A stretch of 5,580 nucleotides of DNA from DASZQY01 sp048498575 (GTDB lineage Bacteria; Pseudomonadota; Alphaproteobacteria; Rhizobiales; Kaistiaceae), in contig JBEHXS010000176.1 in the NCBI GenBank assembly GCA_048498575.1, positions 1 to 5,580 on the forward strand, given 5' to 3'. Below the pieces are notes generated by a model. The model was not told the DNA's origin and ran no database searches. It saw only the letters and a program-made list of their open reading frames with translations. Each line of letters starts with the position of its first letter. The first letter of the stretch is position 1. Position numbers and translations under genes: made by a program. Of the stretch, positions 1-5,580 are shown one piece after another.

Positions 1-1
1 C

Positions 2-922
2 CCGCGGATCGACTATTCGCTGCACCGCCTGCCGCACTACACCGCGACGCGCCCCGAATATTTCCAGAACTTCGTGATCTTCACCAACTACCAGTTCTAC
101 GTCGATGGCTTCGTCGAGAAGGCGCGCCGCCTGATCGCCGCCGGCGAGGGCGGTTACGATTCCTTCGTCGAGCCCGGCAACGTCGTGACGCGGGCAGGGG
201 AGACACGCACTTCCGTGCCGCCCGTCCGTCTGCCGCAGATGCCGGCCTATCACCTGACGCGTCCCGGCCATTCCGGCCTGACGATGGTGAACATCGGCAT
301 CGGCCCGTCCAACGCCAAGACGATCACCGACCACATCGCGGTGCTGCGCCCGCACGCCTGGCTGATGCTCGGCCACTGCGCCGGCCTGCGTAACACGCAG
401 GCGCTCGGCGACTATGTGCTCGCCCACGGCTACGTCCGCGAGGACCATGTGCTCGACGCCGACCTGCCGACGTGGATTCCGATCCCGCCGCTGGCCGAGG
501 TGCAGGTCGCGCTCGAGCAGGCGGTCGCCGAGATCACCGGCCTGTCCGGCTTCGAGCTCAAGTCGATCATGCGCACCGGCACCGTTGCCAGCGTCGATGA
601 TCGCAACTGGGAGCTCCGCGATCAGCGCGAGCCGGTTCGGCGCTTCTCACAGTCGCGCGCCATCGCGCTCGACATGGAGTCGGCGGCGATCGCCGGCAAC
701 GGCTTCCGCTTCCGCGTGCCCTACGGCACGCTGCTCTGCGTCTCAGACAAGCCGCTGCATGGCGAGCTCAAGCTGCCCGGCATGGCGTCGGATTTCTATC
801 GCCGTCAGGTCGACCAGCACCTTGAGATCGGCATCCGTACGATGGAGAAGCTGCGCGCCATGGCGCCCGAACGGCTCCATTCGCGCAAGCTCAGGAGCTT
901 CGCCGAGTCCGCCTTCCAATAG
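2..922 (+). CDS. amn: AMP nucleosidase, C-terminal part (5' end outside window)
   Basis: The enzyme hydrolyses AMP to adenine and ribose 5-phosphate in the cytoplasm, a purine salvage and AMP-level control step. The frame is open to the left edge, and the upstream codons read PRIDYSLHRLPHYTATRPEY, typical of AMP nucleosidase, so the GTG at position 74 is not the true start. About 306 residues are visible; the E. coli protein has about 484, so the N-terminal regulatory domain is mostly missing and the nucleoside phosphorylase-fold catalytic domain is present. Seen motifs include LMLGHCAGLRNTQALGDYV (about 370-420), TGTVASVDDRNWEL (about 578-620), DMESAAIAGNGFRF (671-712) and CVSDKPLHGELKLPG (737-781). 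In this fold the Glu of MES binds ribose and the Asp of the SDKP segment is the catalytic acid, and both are present. It ends in TAG with no sign of disruption. It is convergent with the VOC gene, and a palindromic repeat lies between them. Identification is firm; only the missing 5' part is unknown. Confidence 0.95.
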   Translation, partial: PRIDYSLHRLPHYTATRPEYFQNFVIFTNYQFYVDGFVEKARRLIAAGEGGYDSFVEPGNVVTRAGETRTSVPPVRLPQMPAYHLTRPGHSGLTMVNIGIGPSNAKTITDHIAVLRPHAWLMLGHCAGLRNTQALGDYVLAHGYVREDHVLDADLPTWIPIPPLAEVQVALEQAVAEITGLSGFELKSIMRTGTVASVDDRNWELRDQREPVRRFSQSRAIALDMESAAIAGNGFRFRVPYGTLLCVSDKPLHGELKLPGMASDFYRRQVDQHLEIGIRTMEKLRAMAPERLHSRKLRSFAESAFQ

Positions 923-948
923 TTCGTGGCGTCCCTGAAAACCTCCAC

Positions 949-1036
949 CGTCACCCCGGCGAAGGCCGGGGTCCAGCAGCGACAGCGAAGCCGGCGCTAG
1001 AAGAAGACGGGATTCCGGCCTCCCCCGGGAATGACG
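949..1036. repeat. Palindromic intergenic repeat (REP-like, alphaproteobacterial type)
   Basis: The element is bounded by CGTCACCCCGG at the left (949) and its imperfect complement CCGGGAATGACG at the right (ending 1036). Inside the left end is a perfect 7-bp stem with a GAAG loop (CCCCGGC 954-960, GCCGGGG 965-971). A second imperfect hairpin sits at about 1012-1032 (ATTCCGG against CCGGGAAT). This layout, with a CGTCA edge and a hairpin reading CCCCGGCGAAGGCCGGGG, resembles dispersed intergenic palindromes I know from Rhizobiales and other alphaproteobacterial genomes. Only one copy lies in the window, so its dispersed nature is inferred from recognition. It lies between the convergent ends of amn and the VOC gene, where it could also act as a bidirectional transcript end or mRNA-stabilising structure. 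There is no T-run, so a standard intrinsic terminator is not shown. Confidence 0.72.
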
Positions 1037-1091
1037 AAGTTGGTCTGTCGAGGTCAATTCTTGGCTGTCGAAAGAGCGGACCGCGCGCCGG

Positions 1092-1679
1092 CTACCGCCG
1101 CTCGACCAGCCCGATCAGGTTGCCGCTGGGGTCGCGGAAGAACGCCATCCACTCCTCGCTGCCCTTCTTGCCGAAGTCGCCGGCCTCGTCGCGGTGGACG
1201 CGGTGCGCCGGCTGGAGGATGGAGACGCCGCGCTTGCGGAGGGCGGTGAGGGCCGCCTCGATGTCCGGCACCAGGAAGTAGAGCGTCGCCTGCGATGCCT
1301 GCACCGAAAGCAGCAGCCGCACACCGCCGCTGAGCTGGAAGAAGGCCAGCCCCGGCGGGTCGAAGCGCGCGATGAACTTCAGCCCTAGCACGTCGCGATA
1401 GAAATCGACGGCCGTGTCGAGATTGATCGCCGTGAGCGCGATCTGGTGCAGCTTGTCCAGCACGAAGTCGCCGGCGCCGAGCGGCTTGCTCGAGGCGAGT
1501 GGCTTCGAAGCGGTCACCGGCAGGATCGGTGTTGGCGTCGGTTGCTGCGCAGCCGCTGCCGCGCTGCGCGCCGAAGCGGGCTTGGGCGTCGCTTTGGCGA
1601 CGGGTCGTGCGGCGCGGGCGGAAGGTTTCGGCGCCTTGGCTGGTGGCTTCTTTTTGGTTTTACCTTTTGCCGCCGCCAT
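1092..1679 (-). CDS. VOC (glyoxalase/bleomycin-resistance fold) family protein with basic N-terminal tail
   Basis: This 195-residue protein has two parts. Residues 1 to about 65 are low complexity, rich in Lys, Ala, Pro and Arg (starting MAAAKGKTKKKPPAKAPKP), and probably disordered. Residues about 75-195 are one VOC domain of two beta-alpha-beta modules: LHQIALTAINLDTAVDFYRD opens the first, LYFLVPDIEAALTALRKRG the second, and FFRDPSGNLIGLVE closes it. His78 and Glu193 sit where VOC enzymes carry metal ligands; the equivalent position in the second module's first strand is Tyr/Leu, so the metal site may be partial. The family includes glyoxalase I, dioxygenases, epimerases and drug-binding proteins, and the substrate cannot be named from this sequence. 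I chose the ATG at 1679 because a GGGGAG motif precedes it; the GTG at 1718 would overlap erpA and add a non-conserved-looking stretch. It lies 14 bases after the erpA stop, so it is probably co-transcribed with erpA. Confidence 0.85.
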   Translation of the reverse strand: MAAAKGKTKKKPPAKAPKPSARAARPVAKATPKPASARSAAAAAQQPTPTPILPVTASKPLASSKPLGAGDFVLDKLHQIALTAINLDTAVDFYRDVLGLKFIARFDPPGLAFFQLSGGVRLLLSVQASQATLYFLVPDIEAALTALRKRGVSILQPAHRVHRDEAGDFGKKGSEEWMAFFRDPSGNLIGLVERR

Positions 1680-1682
1680 CAG

Positions 1683-1688
1683 CTCCCC
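1683..1688 (-). promoter_or_regulatory. Shine-Dalgarno site that decides the VOC gene start
   Basis: On the minus strand GGGGAG is followed by CTG and then ATG at 1679. The 3-base spacing is short, but the G-rich core is the only good ribosome site near either candidate start. It lies in the 14-base gap after the erpA TAA stop, which suggests reinitiation or coupling with erpA translation. Confidence 0.5.
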
Positions 1689-1693
1689 ATCGG

Positions 1694-2035
1694 TTAGATT
1701 GAGAAACTTGTCCCGCACCCGCAGGATGCGGTCGCATTCGGATTGTGTATCTGGAATGCTTGGCCGATCAGGCTGTCGACAAAGTCGATCTCCGATCCGC
1801 CCATGTACGGCAGCGACACCGCATCGATCAGCACCACCGCGCCGTCGCGCTCGACGATGATGTCGTCGGCCGCGCGTTCGGCATCGAGATCGAAGCCATA
1901 CTGGAAGCCGGAGCAGCCGCCGCCCGATACGCTGACGCGCAAGGCGGTGCCGGCGGGCTCCTTGGACAGGATCCGCGAGATGCGCTTGGCGGCGCTTTCC
2001 GAAAGTGTGACGCTGGCAACGGCGGCTTCAGTCAT
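1694..2035 (-). CDS. erpA: Iron-sulfur cluster insertion protein ErpA (A-type carrier)
   Basis: This is a 113-residue A-type iron-sulfur carrier, which takes a cluster from the assembly scaffold and delivers it to apo-proteins in the cytoplasm. The whole protein is one HesB/IscA-like domain. The three cluster-binding cysteines are present: Cys41 in GGGCSGFQYGF, and Cys105 and Cys107 in the C-terminal ASCGCGTSFSI. The length fits the family (about 105-120). The ATG at 2035 gives MTEAAVASVTLSESAAKRI, a family-like start; a TTG at 2041 would add only two residues and is less likely. No strong Shine-Dalgarno is visible, only GGGTAG about 10-15 bases upstream. It is transcribed divergently from dgt, an arrangement I recall as common in alphaproteobacteria, and leads into the VOC gene. 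Separating ErpA from IscA/SufA paralogues by sequence alone is less certain, but the neighbouring dgt supports ErpA and no isc or suf genes are next to it. Confidence 0.92.
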   Translation of the reverse strand: MTEAAVASVTLSESAAKRISRILSKEPAGTALRVSVSGGGCSGFQYGFDLDAERAADDIIVERDGAVVLIDAVSLPYMGGSEIDFVDSLIGQAFQIHNPNATASCGCGTSFSI

Positions 2036-2041
2036 GGTCAA

Positions 2042-2098
2042 ATGCTACCCGAAACCTTTGTTTTACCTAGACTTACTAGCCAAAATAGTTAGGAGGCG
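2042..2098. promoter_or_regulatory. AT-rich island between erpA and dgt, probable promoter region
   Basis: About 57 bases (roughly GCTACCCGAAACC to CAAAATAGTTAGG) are clearly richer in A and T than the GC-rich DNA around them and lie just upstream of erpA on the minus strand. This is where an erpA promoter is expected. On the minus strand TTGGCT (about 2079-2084) and TAAAAC can be seen, but their spacing is about 12 bases, too short for a sigma-70 promoter, so no -35/-10 pair is assigned. The 2036-2238 interval also serves as the dgt leader. Confidence 0.35.
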
Positions 2099-2130
2099 GG
2101 TGTGACCGAGTCAATGCCGTCAAGGGTTTA

Positions 2131-2145
2131 TTGGCGGTTTGCCAA
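2131..2145. promoter_or_regulatory. Small dyad TTGGC-N5-GCCAA, possible operator in the divergent leader
   Basis: TTGGC (2131-2135) and GCCAA (2141-2145) form a perfect 5-bp inverted repeat around GGTTT. It lies between the divergent erpA and dgt starts, about 95 bases before the dgt ATG. A second short dyad, TGAC-CGA-GTCA, lies at 2103-2113. Neither matches a regulator box I can name with confidence (not the RirA, Irr or FNR consensus). Short dyads arise by chance, so this is only a candidate protein-binding site. Confidence 0.2.
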
Positions 2146-2238
2146 GGCTTTGACCGCGAATTCGCTGCCCGCCCGAGGCAGGGCTCCGGTGTTGCTGCGC
2201 TGCAACAATGCTCGTCGCTGCCTGATTCGCGCCTGGGC

Positions 2239-3378
2239 ATGACCGCCCCCTTTGCCGCCGGCCCGGCCCGGAGCCGCGGTCGCCTTTACCCCGTCCGTCC
2301 CAGCCCGACCCGCTCCGAGTTCCAGCGCGACCGCGACCGCATCATCCATTCGACCGCCTTCCGCCGCCTGAAGGACAAGACCCAGGTCTTCCTGTTCGAT
2401 GAGGGCGACCACTACCGCACGCGCCTCACCCACACGATCGAGGTCGCCCAGATCGCCCGCGCCATCGCCCGGTCGCTGTCGCTGAACGAGGACCTCGCCG
2501 AGACGCTGGCGCTTGCCCACGATCTCGGCCATCCGCCGTTCGGCCATGCCGGCGAGCGGGCGCTGGCCGCGGCCATGCGCGACCGCGGCGGCTTCGACCA
2601 CAATGCCCAGAGTCTCCGCGTCGTCACCCGGCTGGAGCGTCGCTATCCCGAATACGATGGCCTCAACCTGACGTGGGAGTCTCTCGAAGGTCTGGTGAAG
2701 CACAACGGGCCGGTTCACCCGCCGCTGCCGTTCGCGCTCGCCGAATACACAGCCCGTCATGACCTGCAGCTCGCCACTTACGCCAGTGCCGAGGCGCAGG
2801 CCGCCGCGATCGCCGATGACATCGCCTACGATGCCCATGACTCCGACGACGGCATGCGCGCCGGCCTGCTCACGCTGGAGTCTCTCGCGGAGGTTCCGTT
2901 CGTCGCCTCGATCGTCGCCGATGTCGGCCGGCAATACCCGACGACGCCCGTCGAGCGCGCCCGCGCCGAAGTCATCCGCCGCCTGGTCAGCGCCCTGGTT
3001 GAGGACGTGATTGCCGAGAGCGCGCGCCGGCTTGTCGCGCTCGCTCCGCGCACGGCCGACGATATCCGCGCCGCGTCTGCGCCGGTGATTGGCTTCTCGC
3101 CGGCCATGGCTGAGGTCGATAGGGCACTGAAGGCGAAGCTCAGCCGCGAGGTGTACCGCCACGCCGGTGTCATGGGAGTGATGGTCAAGGCGGAGGCGGT
3201 CATCGCCCGCCTCTTCGCGCGCTATCGCGACGATCCGGCCGCCCTGCCGGAAGCGTGGCGTCCGCCGGCAGGCGAGGAGCGCGAGCGTACCGTCGCCGAT
3301 TTTCTGGCCGGGATGACGGATCGCTACGCGCTGCTCGAGCACCAGCGCTTCTTCGGCGGCGTAGCCGAGCTACGCTGA
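2239..3378 (+). CDS. dgt: Deoxyguanosinetriphosphate triphosphohydrolase-like protein (dGTPase type 2, HD superfamily)
   Basis: Members hydrolyse dNTPs, classically dGTP, to the deoxynucleoside and triphosphate, influencing dNTP pools in the cytoplasm. With the ATG at 2239 it has 379 residues, close to the usual size for the type-2 group. The conserved N-terminal block RSRGRLYPVRPSPTRSEFQR (11-30) leads into DRIIHSTAFRRLKDKTQVF (33-51). The HD metal site is complete: His65 in RLTHTIEVAQIARAI, His94-Asp95 in LAHDLGHPPFGHAGERAL with His98 and His103, then FDHNAQSLRVV (119-129) and the later Asp in IADDIAYDAHD (191-201). The frame extends back to a TTG at 2131, but those 36 residues do not resemble the family, so 2239 is preferred; its ribosome site is weak (CTGGGC). 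It is divergent from erpA. Its last 9 bases overlap the convergent GGDEF-EAL gene. The substrate range of type-2 members is broad or undefined, hence 'like'. Confidence 0.93.
   Translation: MTAPFAAGPARSRGRLYPVRPSPTRSEFQRDRDRIIHSTAFRRLKDKTQVFLFDEGDHYRTRLTHTIEVAQIARAIARSLSLNEDLAETLALAHDLGHPPFGHAGERALAAAMRDRGGFDHNAQSLRVVTRLERRYPEYDGLNLTWESLEGLVKHNGPVHPPLPFALAEYTARHDLQLATYASAEAQAAAIADDIAYDAHDSDDGMRAGLLTLESLAEVPFVASIVADVGRQYPTTPVERARAEVIRRLVSALVEDVIAESARRLVALAPRTADDIRAASAPVIGFSPAMAEVDRALKAKLSREVYRHAGVMGVMVKAEAVIARLFARYRDDPAALPEAWRPPAGEERERTVADFLAGMTDRYALLEHQRFFGGVAELR
3357..3377. terminator. GC hairpin over the convergent stop codons, possible bidirectional terminator
   Basis: GCGTAGC (3359-3365), loop CGA, GCTACGC (3369-3375) is a perfect 7-bp stem, extended by a G-T and a C-G pair to 3357/3377. 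It spans the dgt TGA (3376-3378) and the TAG of the opposite gene (3370-3372). There is no T-run on either side, so intrinsic termination is not proven, but this is the only strong hairpin seen between two genes that must end here. Confidence 0.4.
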
Positions 3379-5283
3379 GCGCGCCAGCCGCAGCATCCGT
3401 TCGCTGAGGAAGTTGGCGACGTGCTCCGCCGTGCACGGATGGCTGATGTAGAAGCCCTGGATTTCGGTGCAGCCGAGGCGCTGGCAGATCTCGGCCTGCT
3501 CGGCGGTTTCGACGCCTTCGGCGGTGGTGCTCATGTTCAGGCTGTTGGCGAGCGCCGCCACCGCCCGCACGATCGCAGCCGAATTCTCGTCGCCGGGCAG
3601 CCCGCTGACGAACGAGCGGTCGATCTTGATCTTGTCGAACGGGAATAGCCGCAGGTTCGACAGCGACGAATAGCCCGTGCCGAAATCGTCCATCGAGATG
3701 CGGATGCCGAGGTCGTGCAACTGGTGCAGCGTGTTCAGCGTCATCTCGGTGTTCTGCATCAGCACCGTCTCGGTGATCTCGATCTCCAGCCGCTCGGCCG
3801 GTAGCCCCGTCGATGCCAGGCTGTTGACGACGATCGGCACCAGCCGCGGATTGAGGAGCTGGAGCGGCGACAGGTTGATCGCCACGCGCACGCCGCTCGG
3901 CCAGCGCACGGCATCGGCGCACGCCTGGCGGATCACCCATTCGCCGAGTGTCACGATCAGTCCCATTTCCTCGGCGATCGGTATGAATTCGGCCGGCCCA
4001 ACCTCCCTCCCGTCCGGGCTCCGCCAGCGAATGAGCGCCTCGCAGGTGCTCACCTGTTCGGTCAGCAGGTTCATCACCGGCTGGTAGTGCAGGCGGAATT
4101 GCCGGCTCGCCAGCGCCGCGCGCAGCGCCGCCTCGATGGCGCGTCGCTGCTTCATCCGCGCGTCCATCTCCGGCTCGAAATAACGGATCAGTCCGCGTCC
4201 GTCCGCCTTGGCGCGCTGCAACGCCAGTTCCGCGTTCTTCACCAGGTCGCTGGCGTCGACGGCGTCGTCCGGTCCGATCGAGACGCCAAGGCTGACTTCA
4301 AGCGCCGTTGCGCGGCCGTGGAGCTCGAAGGGGATGCGCACCGCCTCGACGATGCGTTTGGCAAAGGCCGCGATGTCGGCGACAGCATCGGAGGGCATCG
4401 TCCGCACGACGGCGAATTCATCGCCGCCGACGCGCGCCAGCAGCGAGCGCTGGTCCATGCAGGCTGCGAGCCGCGCCGCCAGCGCCTTCAGCACGTCGTC
4501 CCCGGCGACGTGGCCCAGCATGTCGTTCACCGCCTTGAACTGGTCGACGTCGAGATAGAGCACCGCGACCTTCTGCCGGTGCGTGATGCCGGCCACCGCC
4601 TCGACCAGGCGTTCGCGGAGCAGCAGCCGGTTGGGCAGGTCCGTCAGCGGGTCGTGCCGGACCATGTGCGCGATGCGCCGCTCGGCATCGCGCCGGTCGC
4701 TGATGTCCTCGTGCGTGGTCACCCAGCCGCCATCGGCGATCGGATGCAGGCGGACCGAGATCGTGCGCCCGTCCGGCAGCTCGTTCAGCCAGGCCGTGCT
4801 CTTGCGCCGTGCCGCGGCCGCGAGAACGTGCTCGGCCAGTTGCTCCGGCCGGCCGACCAGCGTGCCGTGCTCGACCTGGTACTCGACGATGTCGAGGAGC
4901 CCGCGGCCCGGCACCAGCACACCGGGCGGCAGGTTGTACATCTCGAGGTAGCGGTTGTTGCAGATCACCAGCCGCGCCGCCTCGTCGAACATCAGCAGCG
5001 CCTGCGACATGTTGTTGATCGCGGCGTCGAAGCGCAGGTTCTGTGCCTCCAGCTCCGCCTCACGGACCCGGAGCACCGCCGTCCGCTCGGCAACGGCGCG
5101 TTCGAGGCCGCGGCTGTTTTCGTCCAGCTCCTCGATCATCAACCCGATCGAGCGGTCGGTGCGCCGGCGGTCGCGGTCGTCCGCGTCGTACTGCGCGACG
5201 ACGAGCTCGCCCAGCCGGTCGAGATCGACACTGCCGTCCGGCCGTCGCGACTTCTCGATCTGGCGGTCGAAGAGGCGGTGCAT
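3370..5283 (-). CDS. PAS-GGDEF-EAL cyclic di-GMP signalling protein
   Basis: This is a 637-residue protein with no membrane segment or signal peptide, so it is probably cytosolic. Order: a charged N-terminal segment with a likely coiled coil (about 48-84, heptad-like and Glu/Arg-rich), a PAS domain of the PAS_7 kind (about 85-198, starting FDAAINNMSQALLMFDE), GGDEF (about 203-370), and EAL (about 380-630). The diguanylate cyclase motif is intact (RVGGDEF, GGDEF at 286-290), with DPLTDLPNRL at 211-220. The phosphodiesterase site is also complete by spacing: Glu415 of EALIRW, Asn470, Glu502, Asp532-Asp533 in MDDFGTGYSS, Lys553, Glu589 in EGVET and Gln609 in QGFYIS. The GGDEF allosteric I-site is absent: DQRS stands where RxxD is expected. 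Both making and breaking c-di-GMP are therefore possible, and the net activity cannot be read from sequence. The ATG at 5283 follows the FIST gene's stop by 6 bases, so the two form an operon and are likely translationally coupled; its ribosome site is weak (TAGG). The 3' end overlaps dgt by 9 bases. Confidence 0.93.
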   Translation of the reverse strand: MHRLFDRQIEKSRRPDGSVDLDRLGELVVAQYDADDRDRRRTDRSIGLMIEELDENSRGLERAVAERTAVLRVREAELEAQNLRFDAAINNMSQALLMFDEAARLVICNNRYLEMYNLPPGVLVPGRGLLDIVEYQVEHGTLVGRPEQLAEHVLAAAARRKSTAWLNELPDGRTISVRLHPIADGGWVTTHEDISDRRDAERRIAHMVRHDPLTDLPNRLLLRERLVEAVAGITHRQKVAVLYLDVDQFKAVNDMLGHVAGDDVLKALAARLAACMDQRSLLARVGGDEFAVVRTMPSDAVADIAAFAKRIVEAVRIPFELHGRATALEVSLGVSIGPDDAVDASDLVKNAELALQRAKADGRGLIRYFEPEMDARMKQRRAIEAALRAALASRQFRLHYQPVMNLLTEQVSTCEALIRWRSPDGREVGPAEFIPIAEEMGLIVTLGEWVIRQACADAVRWPSGVRVAINLSPLQLLNPRLVPIVVNSLASTGLPAERLEIEITETVLMQNTEMTLNTLHQLHDLGIRISMDDFGTGYSSLSNLRLFPFDKIKIDRSFVSGLPGDENSAAIVRAVAALANSLNMSTTAEGVETAEQAEICQRLGCTEIQGFYISHPCTAEHVANFLSERMLRLARSA

Positions 5284-5289
5284 GTTTGC

Positions 5290-5580
5290 CTAGGCCGCTT
5301 CGTGCAGGGTGGTGATGGTCATTGTCTGGTTGTGCAGTTGGCAGACGCCCGACCCGCGGTTCGGCGAAATCTCGCCGTACGAATAGAAGCCGATGCGCTT
5401 CGCATGCGTGCCAAGCTCGGCGGAGGCCGCCGCGACCTCTTCGACTGTGCTCTGGCCCATGAGCAACCGCCGTCCGATGCAGCTCACCAGGAGCGCGATC
5501 TCGTCGCCATAGGGCCGGATCTCCTCGGCCGAAAGCCGCGCCGCGCGCGCCGCCGCTGCGGCGCCCGCCGCCAACCGGTC
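5290..5580 (-). CDS. FIST-domain sensor protein, C-terminal end (5' end outside window)
   Basis: The frame is open to the right edge, giving the last 96 residues of a larger protein (typically about 370-400). An Ala-rich helix leads into EIALLVSCIGRRLLMGQ, then HAKRIGFYSYGEISP and the terminal CQLHNQTMTITTLHEA. The combination of LVSCIGRR, GFYSYGEISP and LHNQTMTITTL is characteristic of the FIST C-terminal domain. FIST proteins are sensory proteins that act on associated signalling enzymes (kinases, GGDEF/EAL, chemoreceptors); some FIST members are haem-containing nitric-oxide sensors (NosP). Neither the FIST N-terminal half nor any ligand site can be judged here. It is directly upstream of the PAS-GGDEF-EAL gene on the same strand with 6 bases between, so it is the probable input partner of that enzyme. 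TAG stop at 5290-5292; no disruption seen. Confidence 0.88.
   Translation of the reverse strand, partial: DRLAAGAAAAARAARLSAEEIRPYGDEIALLVSCIGRRLLMGQSTVEEVAAASAELGTHAKRIGFYSYGEISPNRGSGVCQLHNQTMTITTLHEAA

Noticed and set aside
743..1057. A minus-strand open frame through the end of amn and the repeat
   Set aside because: Part of it (reading LLDPGLRRGDG) is just the translation of the palindromic repeat, and the rest is antisense to amn.
1680..1718. GTG start at 1718 for the VOC gene
   Set aside because: It would overlap the erpA end by 25 bases, whereas the ATG at 1679 has a GGGGAG ribosome site just after the erpA stop.
2103..2113. TGAC-CGA-GTCA as an FNR/CRP or RirA box
   Set aside because: The half-site spacing (3 bases) does not fit TTGAT-N4-ATCAA, TGTGA-N6-TCACA or TGA-N9-TCA.
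2131..2238. Upstream TTG start for dgt adding 36 residues
   Set aside because: The added residues do not resemble the family, and conserved sequence starts only after the ATG at 2239.
2128..3342. A 404-codon open frame antisense to dgt
   Set aside because: dgt has a complete HD motif set and family-wide conserved blocks on the + strand. The antisense frame has no recognisable domain and is a typical by-product of high-GC codon use.
3200..3940. A 246-codon open frame on the minus strand inside the GGDEF-EAL gene
   Set aside because: It is an alternative frame of the EAL region, rich in Arg, Ala and Pro without motifs, while the main frame carries all EAL catalytic residues.
1..5580. CRISPR arrays, tRNA or rRNA genes, insertion sequences, phage or defence genes
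   Set aside because: No regularly spaced direct repeats, cloverleaf-like sequence, transposase motifs or defence-domain motifs were seen. The window is almost fully explained by chromosomal-type genes.

Overview
The window is dense, high-GC DNA with five genes, all with clear homology, and no stretch over about 300 bases without a gene. The gene set (an AMP nucleosidase, an ErpA-type iron-sulfur carrier divergent from a type-2 dGTPase-like gene, and a FIST gene with a PAS-GGDEF-EAL gene) together with an intergenic palindromic repeat suggests an alphaproteobacterium, most likely of the Hyphomicrobiales (Rhizobiales). That placement rests on recognition of family style, not on a marker gene or a database search.

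Layout from left to right. Positions 2-922 (+) hold the C-terminal ~60% of AMP nucleosidase (amn). Positions 923-1091 are a short convergent intergenic region filled mostly by a palindromic repeat (949-1036). Positions 1092-1679 (-) encode a VOC/glyoxalase-fold protein with an unusual basic Lys/Ala/Pro-rich N-terminus. It lies 14 bases downstream of erpA (1694-2035, -), so the two are probably co-transcribed. Positions 2036-2238 are a divergent leader with an AT-rich island and a small dyad. Positions 2239-3378 (+) encode a dGTP triphosphohydrolase-like HD protein (dgt). Its last 9 bases overlap the end of the convergent gene at 3370-5283 (-), a PAS-GGDEF-EAL protein of cyclic di-GMP metabolism. 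A perfect 7-bp GC hairpin covers the two stop codons. Upstream of the GGDEF-EAL gene, 6 bases away, is the C-terminal end of a FIST-domain sensor protein (5290-5580, -) that runs out of the window.

Functionally there are three unrelated blocks: nucleotide salvage and turnover (amn, dgt), iron-sulfur cluster delivery with a VOC partner (erpA operon), and a two-gene signalling unit in which a FIST sensor is probably the input for a c-di-GMP synthase/phosphodiesterase. The last is the most interesting part of the window. No CRISPR array, tRNA, rRNA, insertion sequence or phage gene was seen.
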